A stretch of 64,000 nt of DNA, from NCBI GenBank assembly GCA_964513075.1, contig CAZELR010000014.1:16164-80163 (forward strand). Direction: 5' to 3'. This DNA comes from DAOUBP01 sp964513075. Lineage in GTDB: Bacteria > Chloroflexota > Anaerolineae > CG2-30-64-16. The notes below the pieces were generated by a model, which was not told where the DNA came from, did not search any database, and saw nothing but the letters and a program-made list of their open reading frames with translations. The number at the start of each line of letters is the position of its first letter. Positions within the stretch are counted from its first letter, which is position 1. Both the position numbers and the translations under genes were made by a program. Of this stretch, positions 8,563-17,459 are shown piece by piece.

Positions 8563-9533
8563 TGACCATGATATCTCAAAAATACATCTCCGACCTGATC
8601 CCATTACCCGCCTGCTCCGACGGCCGCTTCGTCGCTGGCCGCGACGGCGTCATCTCGGTGCACGCCACCGGCGACCGCAAGGTGGAATTCATCGCGTTCG
8701 CCGATCACACCCTTGCTTACGTCCTGTCGGCGTTGGGCTATCCCGCGTATTACCCCGTGCATCCCGTAGCGCTGGAGCGGCCCGTCCGCGCCGTGCTGAT
8801 GGACCTGGACGGCACCAGCGTGCGCAGCGAGAACTTCTGGATCTGGATCATCGAACGGACGACCGCCAGCCTGCTGGGCAACCCCGGCTTCAGCCTGGAG
8901 GCCGCGGACCTGCCCTTCGTCTCAGGCCACAGCGTCTCCGAGCACCTGGAATATTGCATCCGCAAGTATTGCCCCGGCCGTGCACTGGAAGCTGCACGTG
9001 CCTTCTATTTCGAGCACACCCACCGGGAGATGCAGGCGATCCTGGACGGCACGGGGCGCAGGGACGCGTTCGTGCCCGCGCCTGGGCTGAAGGAGTTCCT
9101 GCTGGCACTCAAAGAGATGGGGATCAAGATCGCGCTGGTGACGTCCGGCCTGTACGAGAAGGCATGGCCGGAGATCGTAGCCGCGTTCCGGGCCATGGAG
9201 ATGGGCGACCCACGGGAGTTCTACGACGCGATCATCACGGCAGGGTTCCCGCTGCGGCCCGGTGAAGTGGGCACGCTCGGCGAGCTCTCGCCCAAGCCGC
9301 ACCCCTGGCTCTACGCCGAAGCCGCGCGCGTCGGGCTGGGCGTCCCGTTTGAGGCGCGTAATTCGGTGCTGGGCATCGAGGACAGCGGCGCGGGCGTCTG
9401 CGCCATCCGGCTGGCGGGCTTCCCGACGGTTGGAATGGCGGGAGGAAATATCGCCGAGAGCGGGACGCGGGCGCTGTGCCAGTACTACTGCGAAAGGTTT
9501 GAGCAGGTGTTGGGCGTGGTGCGTGGGGCGTAG
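8559..9533 (+). CDS. HAD-superfamily hydrolase, beta-phosphoglucomutase-like
   Basis: A 324-residue protein with an N-terminal extension of about 75 residues before the HAD core. Motif I is VLMDLDGTSVRSENFW, motif II is ALVTSGLYEKAW, the motif III Lys is in LSPKPHPWLY and motif IV is VLGIEDSGAGVCA. The all-helical cap resembles beta-phosphoglucomutase and phosphatase subfamilies. The start overlaps the MFS stop. The last codons and the TAG stop lie in repeat-like sequence shared with the repeat at 1539. It precedes the ECF transporter genes but is separated from them by a repeat and a promoter. Confidence 0.75.
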   Translation: MMTMISQKYISDLIPLPACSDGRFVAGRDGVISVHATGDRKVEFIAFADHTLAYVLSALGYPAYYPVHPVALERPVRAVLMDLDGTSVRSENFWIWIIERTTASLLGNPGFSLEAADLPFVSGHSVSEHLEYCIRKYCPGRALEAARAFYFEHTHREMQAILDGTGRRDAFVPAPGLKEFLLALKEMGIKIALVTSGLYEKAWPEIVAAFRAMEMGDPREFYDAIITAGFPLRPGEVGTLGELSPKPHPWLYAEAARVGLGVPFEARNSVLGIEDSGAGVCAIRLAGFPTVGMAGGNIAESGTRALCQYYCERFEQVLGVVRGA

Positions 9534-9575
9534 GGCGTGGTGCGGCGACCTACGGGTCGGTGCGTGGTGCGTGAT
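9531..9575. repeat. GC-rich dispersed repeat, single unit
   Basis: This sequence matches the repeat at 1539-1616 (core GGTGCGGCGACCTACGGGTC, one base different) and again begins at a TAG stop codon. The last coding bases of the HAD gene (GGGCGTGGTGCGTGGGGCG) look like part of the same repeat family. Confidence 0.65.
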
Positions 9576-9606
9576 GCAAAAAAGCGAGCATACTCCTGTT
9601 GGGCAC

Positions 9607-9635
9607 TTGTGAACTCATTGAGTTTGATGTATAGT
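9607..9635 (+). promoter_or_regulatory. Promoter for the ECF transporter operon
   Basis: TTGTGA (9607-9612) and TATAGT (9630-9635) are separated by 17 bases in an AT-richer patch, about 50 bases before the S-component start. No riboswitch fold could be recognised between the promoter and ATG 9685. Confidence 0.6.
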
Positions 9636-9684
9636 AGCTGTGCTCCATTAGATTTTCAATTCAATACATCTGGAGATCACACAC

Positions 9685-10275
9685 ATGAACAGCATCAAAC
9701 GCAGTTTTACCACTCTCGTTCTTGCACTCATCCCCGTCGCCATCGCCATCAATATCGCGATTGGCCAGCTCGTCGTCCTGCTCAAGCTACCGATCTACCT
9801 GGATTCCATCGGCACAGTGCTGGTGGGCCTGTTGGCCGGGCCGTGGGCCGGGCTCGTCACCGGCGCGCTCACCAATCTGATCTGGGGGTTGAGCGGCCTC
9901 AACCCGGCGTACACACCGTTCTTCTATGTCGCGGCGGCGATCGGCTTGCTGGCCGGCATCTTCGGCAACCTGGGCTGGGCCAAGAAGTTCTGGCTGTGGC
10001 TGGTCGCCGGCCTGATCACCGGCCTGGCCGCGGCAATCCTCTCGGCGCCAACCGCGGCGGCGATCTACGGCGGCGTCACCGGCGCCGGCACGGACCTGAT
10101 CGTAGCCGGTCTGCGAGCAGCCGGCGCCAGCGTCATGCAGGCGACTTTCGGCCAAGGCATCGTCTCCGATCCAGTGGATAAAGTGGCAACCTTCCTGGTG
10201 GTTTGGCTGATCGTGGTTGCGCTGCCGGCGCGTTTCCGCGCGCGCTTCCCGATGGCATCCAAGCTGCCTAAATAG
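9685..10275 (+). CDS. ECF transporter S component (substrate-binding membrane subunit)
   Basis: A 196-residue integral membrane protein with about six predicted helices. The segment LPIYLDSIGTVLVGLLAGPW is characteristic of an S-component family of energy-coupling factor importers. It is followed by the T component and two ATPases, so a complete dedicated ECF transporter is encoded. The ligand is not evident. The downstream PfkB-family kinase and upstream HAD phosphatase hint at a substrate phosphorylated after uptake (vitamin, nucleoside or polyol), but this is inference. Confidence 0.82.
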   Translation: MNSIKRSFTTLVLALIPVAIAINIAIGQLVVLLKLPIYLDSIGTVLVGLLAGPWAGLVTGALTNLIWGLSGLNPAYTPFFYVAAAIGLLAGIFGNLGWAKKFWLWLVAGLITGLAAAILSAPTAAAIYGGVTGAGTDLIVAGLRAAGASVMQATFGQGIVSDPVDKVATFLVVWLIVVALPARFRARFPMASKLPK

Positions 10276-10291
10276 GCAAGGGACGGGTCCC

Positions 10292-11074
10292 CTGGCAAAC
10301 GCATTCAGTTTGTACACGCCCCGCGGCTCAGGACTGCACCGGCTGCATCCGCTGACGATGCTGGCGGTGGTTGGTTTCTGCCTCGTCGCGGGGTTGGGCT
10401 TACCCGGCGCCTGGGGACCTTACGTGATCTTCCTGGCCCTCATCATCCCGCTGGCCGCGTGGGGGCAGGTGCTGCCGAACTTGCTGCGCACCGCGCTCAA
10501 AATCGCCCTGCCCTTTGCGATTTCAGTCTTCCTGATCCAGGGGCTCTTCTGGACCAATGGCACGCCCATCGTCGCGTTGGGCCCGCTGTCACTGAAGCGC
10601 GAGGGCTTGCTCTTCGCCGCGCAAAGCACCGGCCGCATCCTGGCCGTGGTGAGCAGTTTCCTGCTGCTGGCCCTGACCACACGGCCCGACGCCCTGATGA
10701 TCGGGCTGGACCAGCGCGGCCTGCCGAAGGCGCTGACCTACATCGTGTTGGCCACGATCCAAATTGCGCCGCGTTTCCAGGCAAAAGCCAACACCATCCT
10801 GGACGCCCAACGCTCGCGCGGCCTGGAGACCGAAGGCGGCGCCGGCCGCCGCATCCGGGCTTTGCTTCCGCTGGTGGTGCCGCTGGTGTTGGGCAGCATC
10901 ATCGACATCGAGGAGCGCGCCATGGCCCTGGATGCACGCGCGTTCTCACGGCCCGGCCCCAAGACCAGCCTGCTCGTCCTGCCCGACTCGCCGCGGCAGC
11001 GGGTCGCACGCTGGCTGCTGGTTGCGGGCATGGTGGGCATTATCGCTGCCCGGATCGTGATGGCGGTGCTATGA
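10292..11074 (+). CDS. ecfT: ECF transporter T component
   Basis: The transmembrane coupling subunit that joins the S component to the two ATPases. EcfT proteins begin close to a motif like FSLYTPRGSGLHRLHPLT, seen here at the N-terminus. The conserved coupling motifs appear as AQRSRGLETE and EERAMALDARAF, with the second usually ARG. No ATG fits. A CTG at 10292, 7 bases after AAGGGAC, gives the expected N-terminus, so I propose a CTG start with a TTG at 10310 as alternative. The upstream open frame from 10217 overlaps the S gene and is unlikely to be translated. The end overlaps the next ATPase (ATGA). Confidence 0.85.
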   Translation: MANAFSLYTPRGSGLHRLHPLTMLAVVGFCLVAGLGLPGAWGPYVIFLALIIPLAAWGQVLPNLLRTALKIALPFAISVFLIQGLFWTNGTPIVALGPLSLKREGLLFAAQSTGRILAVVSSFLLLALTTRPDALMIGLDQRGLPKALTYIVLATIQIAPRFQAKANTILDAQRSRGLETEGGAGRRIRALLPLVVPLVLGSIIDIEERAMALDARAFSRPGPKTSLLVLPDSPRQRVARWLLVAGMVGIIAARIVMAVL

Positions 11075-11922
11075 TACGCATCCGCGATCTGACGTATACC
11101 TACCCGGTGACCGAAACGCCCGCGCTGTCAGGCATCCATCTCGATGTCCCGGCCGGGCAGTTCTGCGCGCTCGTCGGCCCGAACCTGGCTGGCAAGTCGA
11201 CCCTTTGTTTTGCCATCTCGGGCTTCGTGCCGAATTTCTATCGCGGCGCCCTGACGGGCAGCGTCCAGGTGCACGGACGGGAAGTGACCACCACCCCACT
11301 GGCCGACCTGGCGGGCGACATCGGGCTCGTCTTTGCAAACCCGTTCAACCAGATCACCGGGGCGCGCTTCACCGTGCGCGAGGAGATCGCGTTCGGGCTG
11401 GAGAACCTGGGCGTGCCGCGCGATGAGATGCCCGCGCGTATCGACAGCGTGCTCGAATTAACCGGCCTGCAGGGGATGGCCGACCGGTCTCCCTATGCAC
11501 TCTCCGGCGGCCAACAGCAGCGCGTGGCCCTGGCCTCCGTCATGGTGATGCAGCCGCGCGTGCTGGTACTCGACGAGCCGACGTCGCAGCTCGACCCGGT
11601 GGGCACGCGCGAAGTCTTCGAGGCGCTCCACGCCGTCACGCGCTCGCAGGGCACCACCGTGATCCTTGCAGAGCACAAGCTGGAGTGGGTTGCGGTCTAC
11701 GCGGACCGTGCCGTGCTGCTGGATGGAGGTCGCATCGTCAACGACGGGCTGCCGCGGGACGTGCTGTCCGACCCGGCGCTGTCCGCCCACGGCCTCGGGG
11801 CCACGCGCTACACCCGCGCCGCGCGCCTTGCCGTGGATCGGGGCCTGGCCCCCGCCGATCAACCGCTGCCCGTCACCCTGGAACAGGCAGTCCCGTTCTT
11901 TCAGGGACGCAGATTTACCTGA
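11071..11922 (+). CDS. ecfA1: ECF transporter ATPase A1
   Basis: An ABC ATPase of 283 residues energising the ECF importer. It shows Walker A GPNLAGKST (the usual GA step reads LA), Q-loop region VFANPFNQITG, signature LSGGQQQR, Walker B VLVLDEPTSQLD and switch His in ILAEHK. ATG 11071 overlaps the stop of ecfT. A short 55-base gap of low-information repeat-like sequence separates it from the second ATPase. Its canonical signature pairs with the degenerate one of ecfA2. Confidence 0.9.
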   Translation: MIRIRDLTYTYPVTETPALSGIHLDVPAGQFCALVGPNLAGKSTLCFAISGFVPNFYRGALTGSVQVHGREVTTTPLADLAGDIGLVFANPFNQITGARFTVREEIAFGLENLGVPRDEMPARIDSVLELTGLQGMADRSPYALSGGQQQRVALASVMVMQPRVLVLDEPTSQLDPVGTREVFEALHAVTRSQGTTVILAEHKLEWVAVYADRAVLLDGGRIVNDGLPRDVLSDPALSAHGLGATRYTRAARLAVDRGLAPADQPLPVTLEQAVPFFQGRRFT

Positions 11923-11977
11923 TTTGCCTGATGAGTGGGTCTCTCATCAAGTCACGCATCACGCAACACGTAACACG

Positions 11978-12787
11978 ATGAACATCACCGTCACCGACCT
12001 GCACTTCACCTACCCTTCCGGCGTCGAGGCCCTGAAGGGCATCGGCATTGCCATCGGCTCCGGCGAGAGCGTCGCCATCCTGGGCGAGAACGGTGCGGGC
12101 AAGACGACGCTCGTGAAACATTTCAACGGCCTGCTGCGGCCGACCCAGGGCGCGGTGACCGTGGGAGAATGGGACACCCGCGAGCACACCGCGGCACAGA
12201 TGGCCGGTCGCGTCGGCTACGTCTTCCAGAACCCCGATGACCAGCTCTTCGAGCGAAAGGTGCTGGCCGAGGTGATGTTTGGGCCGAAGAATCTGGGGCG
12301 TTCGCCCGAGCAGGCGCGCGCGGACGCATTGGAGGCGTTGACCCGGGTGGGGCTGGCCGGCGACATCGACCGGCACCCGTACGACCTCCACCTGTCGCAG
12401 CGCAAGCTGTTGGCGCTCGCGGCCATTCTCGCTATGCGCACGCCCGTCATCGTGCTCGACGAACCCACCACCGGCCAGGATGCGCGCGGCGTTGAACGCA
12501 TCGCCGGCATTGTGGAACAGTTGAAGGCTGAAGGCTGCACGGTCATCGCCATCTCGCACGATGTGGACTTCTGCGCCGAGCACTTCGAGCGGGCAGTGCT
12601 AATGGCCGGCGGGCAGATCCTGGCCGATGGGCCTGCGGGCGACACCTTCGCCCACGCCGAGGAACTCCGCCGCGCCGATGTGGAGGCGCCGCAGCTCGTG
12701 CGCCTGGCCAACGCGCTCCACCTGGAGGCCGCACCGCTGCGGGTGGATGACTTTGTGGATCTGCTCAGAAAGGTAGACCATGGCTAA
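11978..12787 (+). CDS. ecfA2: ECF transporter ATPase A2
   Basis: The second ABC ATPase of the ECF importer, 269 residues. Walker A is GENGAGKTT, the Q-loop is VFQNPDDQLFE (typical for EcfA/CbiO), Walker B is VIVLDEPTTGQD and the switch His is in AISHDVDF. The ABC signature is degenerate: LSQRKLLAL replaces LSGGQ. That asymmetry is common in ECF ATPase pairs. I chose ATG 11978, since the open frame upstream runs through ecfA1 in another frame. It overlaps the kinase gene by 8 bases. Confidence 0.9.
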   Translation: MNITVTDLHFTYPSGVEALKGIGIAIGSGESVAILGENGAGKTTLVKHFNGLLRPTQGAVTVGEWDTREHTAAQMAGRVGYVFQNPDDQLFERKVLAEVMFGPKNLGRSPEQARADALEALTRVGLAGDIDRHPYDLHLSQRKLLALAAILAMRTPVIVLDEPTTGQDARGVERIAGIVEQLKAEGCTVIAISHDVDFCAEHFERAVLMAGGQILADGPAGDTFAHAEELRRADVEAPQLVRLANALHLEAAPLRVDDFVDLLRKVDHG

Positions 12788-13739
12788 GCGCCCAGTTATC
12801 GTCCTCTGCGACCTCATCGCCGACCTGGCGCTGCACATCGAAGCATTCCCGGTCGTCGCCACCGACCTCCAGAAGCTGACCTATATTGAGGTCGGCCCAG
12901 GCGGCGCGTGCAACACCGCCATCATGGTGCGGCGGTTCGGCAGACCGGTGGCATGTTTGGGCGAGGTCGGGAACGATCAGTTCGGGGAAGCGGTGCTGCG
13001 CGGGCTGCGCACTGAACGGGTGGATGTCTCCGGTGTGGTGGTCGACCCCGAGGTGAGGACGCCGGTCGCCGGGGTGCTGGTGGACCCTCGCGCCGAACCG
13101 GCCTACCTCGGCTACCCGGGCACGCTGCGTCTGTCAGCGGCGCCCGAGGCCTGGCATCCCGTTCTGGCCTCTGCACGAGCGCTCTTTGCCGACGGCTGGG
13201 CCGAGCATCCGGGCGTGGCCGCGCTCATCCTGGAGGCATTCCGCAGCGCGCGGCAGGCCGGCATACCGGTCTTCTTCGACCCCGGCCCCGGCAACCCGGC
13301 GCTGGACAACTCATGGCACCTGGATGCAGCCAGGCTGGCGACCGTGGTGCTGGCTAACGAGGCAGAAGCCGAGCGGCTGACCGGACAGGCCGATCCGACG
13401 GCGGCGGCCCAGGCGCTGTTAGCCGAAGGCGCGTGGCTGGCGGTGGTCAAGCGGGGTGCGGCGGGTTGCCTGCTGGCAATGAAACGAGAAATGATCGCCG
13501 CGCCGGCCTACCCCGTGACGGTGGTGGATGCCACCGGCGCGGGCGACAGCGTGGCGGGAGCGATGATTTACGGCTATCTGGCGGGACTAACGCTGGTGGA
13601 ACTCGGCACGCTGGCCAACGCCACCGGCGCGGCCAAGGTGCAGAAGCGCGGTACAGGGCACAACGTTCCTACGCGAGACGAAGTGGCCGCGGTGCTGGCA
13701 CGCTTCGGCGAGCGGGATCTGCTGCCTCACTCCCGATAG
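12780..13739 (+). CDS. PfkB-family carbohydrate/nucleoside kinase
   Basis: A ribokinase-fold kinase of 319 residues. The glycine-rich N-terminal signature is GPGGACNTAIMVRRFG, and the C-terminal signature VVDATGAGDSVAGAMIYG contains the catalytic base Asp. It overlaps the end of ecfA2, so it belongs to the ECF operon and probably phosphorylates the imported compound. This would trap the substrate in the cell. The exact substrate is unknown. Its 3' end overlaps the convergent nadB gene by 13 bases. Confidence 0.85.
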   Translation: MAKRPVIVLCDLIADLALHIEAFPVVATDLQKLTYIEVGPGGACNTAIMVRRFGRPVACLGEVGNDQFGEAVLRGLRTERVDVSGVVVDPEVRTPVAGVLVDPRAEPAYLGYPGTLRLSAAPEAWHPVLASARALFADGWAEHPGVAALILEAFRSARQAGIPVFFDPGPGNPALDNSWHLDAARLATVVLANEAEAERLTGQADPTAAAQALLAEGAWLAVVKRGAAGCLLAMKREMIAAPAYPVTVVDATGAGDSVAGAMIYGYLAGLTLVELGTLANATGAAKVQKRGTGHNVPTRDEVAAVLARFGERDLLPHSR

Positions 13740-15295
13740 TGCGCGCCCATGCTCCGCTTGTTCTCCCACGCGGCCTCGGCCACGAGGTTCGCAGATCGGA
13801 TCGCGTGGCGCAAGCCGATCAATTCATCGGTGAGCCGGCTGCGGCGGTAAAACCTCAGGATCTCCGTTTCCAGGTTGCGCAGCTCGCTGAGCGCGCGGCT
13901 GAGCCGGCTGGTCGTGCGGATCAGTCCCACGTAGTTCCACATGATGTGCTTGATGGCGCTCATATCCTGTTGGATCAGCACGGGGTCGGGAGTCTCCAAC
14001 CCATCATCCTGCCACGCGGGGATCTGGTCCGGCGCCAGCCGCAGCTTGGCCGGCAGGGTGGCCGCGATGTCGGCTGCGGCCCGGCTGCCCCAGACGAGCC
14101 CCTCCAGCAGCGACGTACTGGCCAACCGGTTAGCACCGTGCAGGCCGGTGCACGACACCTCACCGATGGCATATAAATCCTCCAACGTCGTCCGGCCCCA
14201 GGCATCCGCCCACACGCCGCCGCAGGTGTAGTGCGCGGCCGGCACCACCGGCACCAAATCGGTGGCGATATCGACGCCATGCTGCAGACAGCTCTCCCGA
14301 ATCGTCGGAAAGTGGTTGAGAATCTCGTCGTTGGAAATGTAGGAGCGTAAATCGAGATAAACGTGCGTCAGGCCGCGCGAGAGCATTTCGCGATGGATGC
14401 TGCGCGCCACCACGTCGCGCGGGGCCAGGTCCTTCCATTCCGGTGCGTAGTTCTGCATGAACGGCTCGCCGTTGCCCAGCACCAGCCGCGCACCTGCGCC
14501 GCGCACCGCCTCGGAGATCAGGAAGTTCGGCGCGCCGTCCTGGTGGAACGTCGTGGGGTGAAACTGCACGAACTCCATGTTGATCAGCCGCGCGCCGGCA
14601 TACGAGGCCATCGCGAAGCCGTCTCCCCGCGCGCCGGCCGGGTTGCTGGTGCGCAGGAAGATCTGCCCCAGGCCGCCGGTAGCCAGGATGGTCTTGCGCG
14701 CCATGCAGCGTTTGACGATCCCGGTCGCCTGCTCGAAGATGTAGGCGCCGCTGCACGACAGCGGCGCGTAGACCACATGGCGATCCAGCGCGTGATGGGC
14801 CGGGGTCAGCAGGTCGACCGCGGTGTGACCGGTCAGCAGCGTGATGTTCGGATGGCCGCGCACGGCTTTGATCAGAGCTATTTCGATGGCTTTGCCCGTA
14901 TAATCCGCCACGTGCAGGATGCGCGACATCGAATGGCCGCCCTCGCGGGCCAACGAGAGCTCGCCGCTTTCGACGCGATCGAAATCAACCTTCGCACGCT
15001 TCAGCAGGATCTCGTCAACGCGCTGCGGGCCCTCTTCCGCCAGGATGTCAACGGCAATCGGGTTGCAGTGGCCGGCCCCGGCGCGGGTGATGTCTTCGGC
15101 TAACGCCGCGGGCGTATCGTCCACACCCCGATAAATGATTCCGCCTTGGGCGTAGCGGGTGTTCGACTCCTGCGGATCCGCGGCGCTTGTGACAACGACA
15201 ACGTGCATGCCCTGGTCGGCGAGTTTCAACGCCGCAGTGGCTCCGGCGATCCCACTGCCGAGGATCAGGACTTCGGTTTCGAGGTATTCAGCCAT
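13727..15295 (-). CDS. nadB: L-aspartate oxidase
   Basis: It oxidises L-aspartate to iminoaspartate with FAD, the first step of de novo NAD synthesis. The 522-residue protein starts with an FAD-binding motif LILGSGIAGATAALKLAD and has ESNTRYAQGGI, HPTTFHQDGAPNFL and HGANRLASTSLLEGLVWG, all typical of NadB. I chose ATG 15295, eight bases after the nadA stop; the open frame continues upstream through nadA. The C-terminal helical domain is complete. It is last in the run nadC-nadA-nadB. Confidence 0.95.
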   Translation of the reverse strand: MAEYLETEVLILGSGIAGATAALKLADQGMHVVVVTSAADPQESNTRYAQGGIIYRGVDDTPAALAEDITRAGAGHCNPIAVDILAEEGPQRVDEILLKRAKVDFDRVESGELSLAREGGHSMSRILHVADYTGKAIEIALIKAVRGHPNITLLTGHTAVDLLTPAHHALDRHVVYAPLSCSGAYIFEQATGIVKRCMARKTILATGGLGQIFLRTSNPAGARGDGFAMASYAGARLINMEFVQFHPTTFHQDGAPNFLISEAVRGAGARLVLGNGEPFMQNYAPEWKDLAPRDVVARSIHREMLSRGLTHVYLDLRSYISNDEILNHFPTIRESCLQHGVDIATDLVPVVPAAHYTCGGVWADAWGRTTLEDLYAIGEVSCTGLHGANRLASTSLLEGLVWGSRAAADIAATLPAKLRLAPDQIPAWQDDGLETPDPVLIQQDMSAIKHIMWNYVGLIRTTSRLSRALSELRNLETEILRFYRRSRLTDELIGLRHAIRSANLVAEAAWENKRSMGAHYRE

Positions 15296-15303
15296 GTGCA
15301 CTC

Positions 15304-16377
15304 CTACCCAATCTTCAGCATTCGCTCCACTGCCCGATACGCCCGCACCCGAATCTTCTCCGGTACTTCGGTGACGTACTGCATGTGCTTCAACGCGTCG
15401 CGGGTCATTTCCAGGGTGATCTGGTTCATATGCGGGCAGCGCACCATGCACAGCCGCAGCATCTCTTTGCCGGGGTTAGCCGCAGCAACGTTGTCGCCCA
15501 TCGAGCATTCGGTGAGCAGCAAGTAATGCGGCGCCTGGGTCTGTTCCACGTAGCGAATCATGGCATTGGTGCTGCCGGCAAAGTCGGCGGCAGCCGTCAC
15601 CTCAGGACTGCACTCCGGGTGGGCCAGGATCACGACGTCAGGGTATTGTGCACGCACCCGCTGAATGTCGGCCACGGTGAACTGTTCGTGCACCTCACAG
15701 CGCCCACGCCAGCCGACCAACTGATAATCCAGAGCATTGGCGTACCGTAGCCTGCCGCCGGGCAGGCGAGTGGGGAAGATGATATGCTTGCCGGTCTGCC
15801 GAGCCACATTGCCGGCCAGGTACTCGTCGGGCAGGAAGATCACCGTGTCTGAGCCCAACGACTCGACCACTGCAACGGCGTTGCCCGAGGTGCAGCAGAT
15901 GTCGCTTTCAGCCTTCACATCGGCATAGGTGTTGACGTAGGTGACCACCGGCACGCCGGGAAAACGCCGCCGCAGCTTGCGCACGTCCGCGGCCGTGATG
16001 CTCTCAGCCAACGAGCAGCCTGCCTCGAGCGATGGGATGAGGACGGTGCGCGCCGGATTAAGGATCTTGGCGGTCTCGGCCATAAACTTCACGCCACAGA
16101 ACACGATCACGTCCTTGTCGGTGGCCGCGGCCTTGCGGCTGAGATCCAGCGAGTCGCCGACGAAATCAGGCACCGAATGAAAGAGCGCGGGCTCCATGTA
16201 GTTATGGCCCAAGATGACCGCATTGCGCTGCACTTTGAGCCGGTTGATCTCGTACGCCAGCTCGGCCTTGACGCGCAGCTCAAAGTCCGGTGCGCTGTCG
16301 CCCAGCCGGGTCTTCAGCTCAGTGTAAAGCTCGTCGACCGACATGTTCGTGCGGTCGTGAGGTGCAAGTGTGCTCAT
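15304..16377 (-). CDS. nadA: Quinolinate synthase A
   Basis: This [4Fe-4S] enzyme condenses iminoaspartate with dihydroxyacetone phosphate to quinolinate. The 357-residue protein shows AVILGHNYMEPA, FCGVKFMAETAKIL, the Cys ligand regions EAGCSLAE, DICCTSGNA and RCPHMNQITLE, and HPECSPEV. ATG 16377 lies 10 bases after a GGAGGA ribosome-binding site. A GTG six codons upstream overlaps that site and is less likely. It is separated from nadC by palindromic element B. Confidence 0.95.
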   Translation of the reverse strand: MSTLAPHDRTNMSVDELYTELKTRLGDSAPDFELRVKAELAYEINRLKVQRNAVILGHNYMEPALFHSVPDFVGDSLDLSRKAAATDKDVIVFCGVKFMAETAKILNPARTVLIPSLEAGCSLAESITAADVRKLRRRFPGVPVVTYVNTYADVKAESDICCTSGNAVAVVESLGSDTVIFLPDEYLAGNVARQTGKHIIFPTRLPGGRLRYANALDYQLVGWRGRCEVHEQFTVADIQRVRAQYPDVVILAHPECSPEVTAAADFAGSTNAMIRYVEQTQAPHYLLLTECSMGDNVAAANPGKEMLRLCMVRCPHMNQITLEMTRDALKHMQYVTEVPEKIRVRAYRAVERMLKIG

Positions 16378-16400
16378 GAAACTAAAGTCCTCCACTTATT

Positions 16401-16533
16401 GTCAATCTGAGCGGGTCGGCCGCTCGACACTCGTCGCGGCGAGACACCAGCGAAGAATCTCGTGCAGCCGACGAGACTCTTCGCTGGCATTGTGCCGCAG
16501 CGGATGTTGTCTTGTCAACCCGCTCAGAGTGAC
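16401..16533. repeat. Dispersed palindromic element, copy B
   Basis: A 133-bp imperfect palindrome related along its length to copy A at 3709-3841, with the same outer arms (GTCAATCTGAGCGGGTC and CAACCCGCTCAGAGTGAC) and inner arms (CCAGCGAAGAATCTCG, CGAGACTCTTCGCTGG). It lies inside the probable nad operon, between nadC and nadA, where the RNA could fold as a long hairpin and alter downstream expression. Confidence 0.8.
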
Positions 16534-16543
16534 ACCAAGAATC

Positions 16544-17422
16544 TCAAGCCGCGCGCAAATCCAGGCTGATGTCTAGGGCCTTGACCGAATGCGTCAACGC
16601 GCCGACCGAGATGAAGTCGACGCCGGTGGCGGCAATCGCGGCCACGGTGTCCAGGTTGACGCCGCCAGATGCCTCCAGCGGTATCCGGCCAGCCGCAAGC
16701 GCGACGGCTTTGGCCATTTGACTGGGCCGCATGTTGTCGAGCAGGATGCGATCAATGGGCAGGGCCAATGCCTCGGCCAACTGATCCAGGTTTGTCACCT
16801 CGACTTCGATGGGCCGGCCCAACGGATCGCCTGCGTGCACGCGGCGGACCGCCTCCGTGATGGAACCCACTGCAGCGATGTGGTTATCCTTGATCAATGC
16901 CATGTCGTACAAGCCGATGCGGTGATTGCGCCCGCCGCCCAGCCGCACCGCCCATTTGTCCAGCAGGCGCAGGCCGGGCGCGGTCTTGCGCGTATCCAAG
17001 ATCACCGCACTGGCGCCTGCAACAGCATCGACATAGCGCCGCGTGGCCGTGGCGATGCCCGACATGCGCTGCATGAAGTTCAGGGCGACGCGCTCACCCG
17101 AAAGGAGCGCGCGGCCGGGGCCAGTGACAAGCGCGACGATATCGCCCCGCGCCACCCGGTCGCCGTCTGCAGCGAGGGTGCGAAACGTCACCGCGGCATC
17201 CAAGGCCGCAAAGACGCGCTGCGCAACCGCCAGCCCGGCAATGATCCCGGACTCCTTCACCAATAAATCGCCCGTGTAGAGGGCGCCGGCGGGAATCGTG
17301 CTCAGGGTGGTGATGTCCCCGTCGCCCAGGTCTTCAGCCAGAGCGCGACCGATGAGGTCGTCCAATACCTCAGCAGCAGGCTCGCTCCCTGCGGTCACCG
17401 GCATCGTGTGTCGTTGTATCAT
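16544..17422 (-). CDS. nadC: Nicotinate-nucleotide pyrophosphorylase (quinolinate phosphoribosyltransferase)
   Basis: It converts quinolinate and PRPP to nicotinate mononucleotide. The 292-residue protein contains ALAEDLGDGDITT, FMQRMSGIATATRRYVDA, ILDTRKTAPGLRLLDKWAV, GGGRNHRIGLYDMALIKDNHI in part, and EASGGVNLDTV, the standard NadC blocks. ATG 17422 follows an AGGCAGGAT sequence; a second ATG at 17407 is possible. It is 37 bases downstream of a methyltransferase gene on the same strand. Confidence 0.94.
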   Translation of the reverse strand: MIQRHTMPVTAGSEPAAEVLDDLIGRALAEDLGDGDITTLSTIPAGALYTGDLLVKESGIIAGLAVAQRVFAALDAAVTFRTLAADGDRVARGDIVALVTGPGRALLSGERVALNFMQRMSGIATATRRYVDAVAGASAVILDTRKTAPGLRLLDKWAVRLGGGRNHRIGLYDMALIKDNHIAAVGSITEAVRRVHAGDPLGRPIEVEVTNLDQLAEALALPIDRILLDNMRPSQMAKAVALAAGRIPLEASGGVNLDTVAAIAATGVDFISVGALTHSVKALDISLDLRAA

Positions 17423-17459
17423 GATATCCTGCCTAACGAATGTTGAAAGCCGAACCCAC

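Noticed and set aside
15161..15185. tRNA T-loop-like GTTCGACTCC sequence
   Set aside because: It is inside nadB and lacks the rest of a cloverleaf.
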